Assembly: GCA_044868295.1 (NCBI GenBank)
Contig: JBIOWF010000217.1
Span: 1-15,892 of the forward strand
Reading direction: 5' to 3'
DNA: 15,892 nt
Source: JBIOWF01 sp044868295
Lineage (GTDB): Bacteria; Actinomycetota; Actinomycetes; Streptosporangiales; Streptosporangiaceae
In this document: piece after piece, positions 13,861 to 15,892 of the stretch
Numbering within the stretch: the first letter of the stretch is position 1
How the letters are laid out: each line of letters starts with the position of its first letter
Program-made: the position numbers and the translations under genes
Notes under the pieces: generated by a model
The model's input: only the letters and a program-made list of their open reading frames with translations
Told to the model about the DNA's origin: nothing
The model's database searches: none

Positions 13861-14120
13861 TGATGCTGGTTCCCCCACAGATGCCCGCGAAACGGGAGCT
13901 CACCGCCGAAGAGATCGAGGCGATGGCGGCCACGCTTTCACGGGTGAAGGCGGCGCTTGCCGACATCGTGGCGCGTGAGTGTGCGCGTCCTCAAGGGCTG
14001 ATCGAGCGCGGGCACTTGAGCCGTGACGGCTTGGACGCGGCTACCGGCTCGCTGGGCATGCTCCCGGTCTCCGATCAGGAATGGCGGGAGCTTCGAGACG
14101 GGCGCGGCGGGACGGGCTGA
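13857..14120 (+). CDS. Hypothetical protein, 87 aa
   Basis: A small, mainly helical protein of unknown function (TAEEIEAMAATLSRVKAALADIVA, then a loop and DQEWRELRDG). It begins with a GTG that overlaps the upstream stop as GTGA; the ATG at 13860 or 13863 could also be used. Its stop codon lies in the loop of the strong terminator hairpin at 14101-14148, so it is the last gene of the methyltransferase operon and its final codons form one arm of the hairpin. Confidence 0.65.
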   Translation: MMMLVPPQMPAKRELTAEEIEAMAATLSRVKAALADIVARECARPQGLIERGHLSRDGLDAATGSLGMLPVSDQEWRELRDGRGGTG

Positions 14121-14148
14121 CATCCGGGCGTCCCCGTCCCGCCGCGTC
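14101..14148 (+). terminator. 16-bp-stem terminator at the end of the methyltransferase operon
   Basis: The arms 14101-14116 and 14133-14148 pair along 16 positions (14 perfect G/C-rich pairs at 14103-14116 with 14133-14146, plus one G-T and one G-C outside) with a 16-nt loop. The TGA of the 87-aa gene is in the loop. No T-tract follows. It separates the upstream operon from the GRDP-like gene. Confidence 0.75.
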
Positions 14149-14184
14149 ATCCACCATCCGCATACGACGAACACGGGAGGAACC

Positions 14185-14295
14185 GTGGGCGTGGTCAACG
14201 TCAGCCAGGCGAGAGCTCCGCCGTTGACTCATTGGGCCGGACGTCGCACCGGCAGGAAACGCGGTTACGGATTCAGGGATCAACAATCCACGTGA
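14185..14295 (+). CDS. Short ORF (36 aa) with strong RBS, upstream of the GRDP-like gene
   Basis: A GTG-started frame of 36 codons. GGGAGG at 14175-14180 lies 4 nt before the GTG, which is the main reason to believe it is translated. The peptide is basic and rich in Arg and Gly (QARAPPLTHWAGRRTGRKRGYGF) and lacks cysteine. It lies between a terminator and the next gene, 38 nt before that gene's ATG. It could be a leader peptide, a small functional peptide or a chance frame. It has no recognised family and no typical RiPP precursor features such as a Cys/Ser/Thr-rich core. Confidence 0.4.
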   Translation: MGVVNVSQARAPPLTHWAGRRTGRKRGYGFRDQQST

Positions 14296-14333
14296 ACCAT
14301 GTCCAATTCCCAGCGAGACGCACAGGAGGAAAC

Positions 14334-14804
14334 ATGACCATCACCCAGGAAATAGCGCCCGAGGTCGTACCCGAGGTCGTAAGGGACCCCCGCGAGTTGA
14401 TCTCGCCTGAGATGTTCTCCCGGATCGTCAGCCGGGTTCAGGAAGAGATGCCGGTCGCGACCTTCTATGCTGAGCGGATGGTTGAGCAGGCGCTCACCTT
14501 CCTCGCGGCCGTCGCCGAGAACCGGGGCGACAGCGCGCTTACCCCGTCCCGTGCGGTTGACCCCGCGTGGCACGCGTTCGTGGTGTTCACACCGGAGTAT
14601 GCGGCCTTCTGCCGCGAGATCACGGGCGGCGGCTTCATCCATCACATCCCGGTCCTGCCCGGCGAGACCCTGACCGGCAAGTCACTGGAGCACACGATCA
14701 AGGTCATGCGGGCCACTGGATACCCAGTGGATGAGGCCATGTGGCAGCGAGAGGCAAGCTGCGGCTCCACCGACAGCTGTGACTACCGAATCGAAGCACC
14801 CTGA
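14334..14804 (+). CDS. GRDP-like (glycine-rich domain-containing protein-like) small protein
   Basis: A 156-residue protein. The segment VDPAWHAFVVFTPEYAAFC followed by GGGFIHHIPV resembles the conserved core of GRDP-like proteins (W-H, T-x-x-Y-x-x-F-C, F-x-H-H-x-P); His80, Cys in AAFC and His103/His104 could form a metal or active site. The function of the bacterial members is unknown. The N-terminus has a duplicated PEVVPEVV, matching a 12-nt tandem repeat, and an all-helical region. The C-terminal CGSTDSCDY adds two cysteines (143 and 149). The ATG at 14334 has AGGAGG at 14324-14329, 4 nt upstream. The gene is 23 nt from the kinase-fold gene downstream, so the two probably form one operon. 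Confidence 0.6.
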   Translation: MTITQEIAPEVVPEVVRDPRELISPEMFSRIVSRVQEEMPVATFYAERMVEQALTFLAAVAENRGDSALTPSRAVDPAWHAFVVFTPEYAAFCREITGGGFIHHIPVLPGETLTGKSLEHTIKVMRATGYPVDEAMWQREASCGSTDSCDYRIEAP

Positions 14805-14827
14805 ACACGGAACACTGAGACGAGCCG

Positions 14828-15643
14828 ATGCGACGTAACGACTGGCCAGACCTGCCCACAAAGGTGAGGATCGCCGTTCGAGGGCACACAGGCGAGGTGA
14901 TAAGGAGTGAACCAGCCGAATCCGGCGAACATTCCGACATCACCGCGACCTTGTGGGCCGAGACCGGCCCGGTGTTCATCAAAGGGGTCAGGATCGACAC
15001 CCAGGCACCGGACTACTGGTCGCTACGTCGCGAGGTTCGGATCAACCAGCACGTGACGCATCTGGCCCCCCGGCTTCTGTGGCATGTGGAAGCCGGGGGG
15101 TGGCTGGTGGCCGGTTTTGAGTACGTGCGCGGGCGGCACCCTGACTACTCGCCGGACTCGCCTGACCTCGTCTATTTGGCCGGGGTCGTGAACAGCTTGT
15201 ACGCCACCGCGACGCCTGAGGGGATGTCGCTTCGGGTGGAATCTCGCTGGCAACACGTCGGCGTCGAACTGTCGCCGATGAGCGGTGACAACCTGCTGCA
15301 TACCGACCTCAACCCCGGCAATCTCCTCATCACCGAAAATCAGGTCTATGTAATCGACTGGGGCCACGTCACACGCGGGGCGGACTGGATAGAGCCGGGC
15401 CTGGCGATTCCGTGGCTCTTGCAGGCCGGGCACACAGCCGCGATGGCCGATCGGTGGATGAGTCAGTTCCCGGCCTGGCGCGCGGCTGACGAGGCTGCTG
15501 TGGATGTCTTCTCGCAGGTGAACGCCAAGAAGTGGGCCGCCTTTGTTACCGACGCACCCGTGCCTTGGGCTGTGCGAATGGCCTGTGCGACCCAGCAGTG
15601 GGCCGACTACCGTGCGGCGCGATCTCCCAGCAGCGGACGTTAG
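14828..15643 (+). CDS. APH/kinase-fold phosphotransferase family protein
   Basis: A 271-residue protein with the core of the APH-like kinase superfamily: FIKGVR as the ATP-anchoring strand with Lys, LRREVRINQHV as the helix with the pairing Glu, hinge VAGFEYVRGRHP, catalytic loop HTDLNPGN (His158, Asp160, Asn165) and metal-binding IDWGHVTRG (Asp177). The C-terminal helices are shorter than in antibiotic kinases. The substrate is unknown; it may be a protein, peptide or small molecule. The ribosome binding site before the ATG is weak (GAGACGAG), which fits translation as a second cistron after the GRDP-like gene. It is unlike the APH-family protein at 4200-5018. Its coding sequence contains a 12-bp perfect inverted repeat at 15066-15100. 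Confidence 0.8.
   Translation: MRRNDWPDLPTKVRIAVRGHTGEVIRSEPAESGEHSDITATLWAETGPVFIKGVRIDTQAPDYWSLRREVRINQHVTHLAPRLLWHVEAGGWLVAGFEYVRGRHPDYSPDSPDLVYLAGVVNSLYATATPEGMSLRVESRWQHVGVELSPMSGDNLLHTDLNPGNLLITENQVYVIDWGHVTRGADWIEPGLAIPWLLQAGHTAAMADRWMSQFPAWRAADEAAVDVFSQVNAKKWAAFVTDAPVPWAVRMACATQQWADYRAARSPSSGR
15066..15100. repeat. Perfect 12-bp inverted repeat inside the kinase-fold gene
   Basis: CCCCCCGGCTTC (15066-15077) and GAAGCCGGGGGG (15089-15100) are separated by 11 nt. The arms encode the APRLLWHVEAGG segment. The stem would be very stable in the mRNA. Confidence 0.75.
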
Positions 15644-15840
15644 AAGCTCACATGCGAGCCGTTGGCACAGACGAACTTGGGCTCGGATAGGTCGCGCTGG
15701 GTAGGTCGGCCATGCGCGCGGACTTAGGCCGTGGGGAGTGGAGCGGCCGGCGCCGATGCGGAGCACCCCGGAGGGGCCGCGTAGCGGTGGGGGCCGGCGG
15801 CGGAACGGGCGGCGGTGACAGCGTAGGGGCTGGCATGGGG
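15644..15840. other. Intergenic stretch with a possible gene remnant
   Basis: No complete gene is recognised. On the minus strand, a frame of about 26 codons ending at 15640 reads TQRDLSEPKFVCANGSHVSF and has protein-like character but no start codon. Another minus-strand frame (15836-15648) is proline-rich and looks like a composition artefact. Confidence 0.3.
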
Positions 15841-15892
15841 TTAGGCGCTTTCGGTGCGGTCTTCTTTGCCGTTGATCCAGTACCAGCGGGTG
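15841..15892 (-). CDS. C-terminal end of a gene running off the right edge
   Basis: The minus strand reads TRWYWINGKEDRTESA and then TAA (15843-15841). The aromatic and charged residue mix looks like a real protein end. Only 16 residues are inside the window, so the product is unknown. It converges with the kinase-fold gene. Confidence 0.4.
   Translation of the reverse strand, partial: TRWYWINGKEDRTESA

Larger units (their letters stand above)
10954..15892. mobile_element. Putative accessory island beginning inside the ABC ATPase gene
   Basis: The left boundary is inferred from the abrupt end of ABC ATPase homology at about 10953. To the right come structured non-coding DNA, a regulator of visibly lower GC, and several genes of small or unknown families. 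No integrase, transposase or terminal repeat was found in this part, and the right boundary is not in the window. A deletion rather than an insertion would also produce this junction. Confidence 0.35.

Noticed and set aside
14185..14295. The short ORF as a RiPP precursor, with the methyltransferase and kinase-fold proteins as maturation enzymes
   Set aside because: The peptide has no cysteine, few Ser/Thr and no leader-core division, and no cyclase, radical SAM, YcaO, protease or exporter gene is present. The idea is not supported.
15648..15836. Minus-strand frame of 62 codons near the right edge
   Set aside because: It is a Pro/Arg/Ser-rich low-complexity translation without a ribosome binding site or motif, typical of GC-rich non-coding DNA.

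Overview
The window is high-GC, protein-dense DNA with many GTG starts, several 4-nt GTGA gene overlaps and apparently leaderless genes. Together with a Methyltransf_19 protein, a KorSA-like GntR regulator and a tRNA-linked integrase, this points to a filamentous actinomycete. Streptosporangiales is a guess from general flavour; no marker gene proves it.

Layout. (1) 1-1999: a tyrosine integrase (115-1554), a strong terminator hairpin (1567-1601), about 320 nt without a recognised gene, then the 3' end of a minus-strand tRNA-Arg(TCT) (1926-1999). This is the geometry of the right boundary of an integrated element, with the rest of the element to the left of the window. (2) 2036-4094: a divergent cassette, with two unknown genes on the minus strand (2979-2629, 2632-2138) facing a GntR/UTRA regulator (3183-3971). 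It is enclosed by two direct repeats of about 88 bp that are roughly 80% or more identical. (3) 4200-10693: ordinary chromosomal genes. These are an APH-fold phosphotransferase, cobD-cobQ (late cobamide biosynthesis, translationally coupled), a LysR regulator whose C-terminus ends in a 7-residue tandem repeat, a divergent M20 metallopeptidase/deacylase, and a DCC-family thiol oxidoreductase. (4) 10820-10966: the first 48 codons of an ABC-transporter ATPase gene, cut off immediately after its Walker A motif. Beyond it lies about 300 nt of structured non-coding DNA with a 12-bp perfect inverted repeat. (5) 11274-15643: an accessory block. A lower-GC XRE/helical-repeat regulator diverges from a run of genes: Methyltransf_19 methyltransferase, a 142-aa and an 87-aa unknown protein (all with 4-nt overlaps), a 16-bp-stem terminator, a 36-codon ORF with a good ribosome binding site, a GRDP-like 156-aa protein, and a second APH/kinase-fold protein. 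The last 52 nt hold the C-terminal end of a minus-strand gene.

How the parts may work together. cobD and cobQ act in consecutive late steps of cobamide assembly. The LysR and M20 genes are divergent and probably regulator and target. The GntR probably controls its own divergent promoter through an inverted repeat at 3100-3122. The block at 11274-15643 is the best candidate for something undescribed: a regulator, a methyltransferase, a kinase-fold protein, a GRDP-like protein and three small unknown ORFs, placed next to a gene that was cut in two. Its function cannot be read from the sequence.
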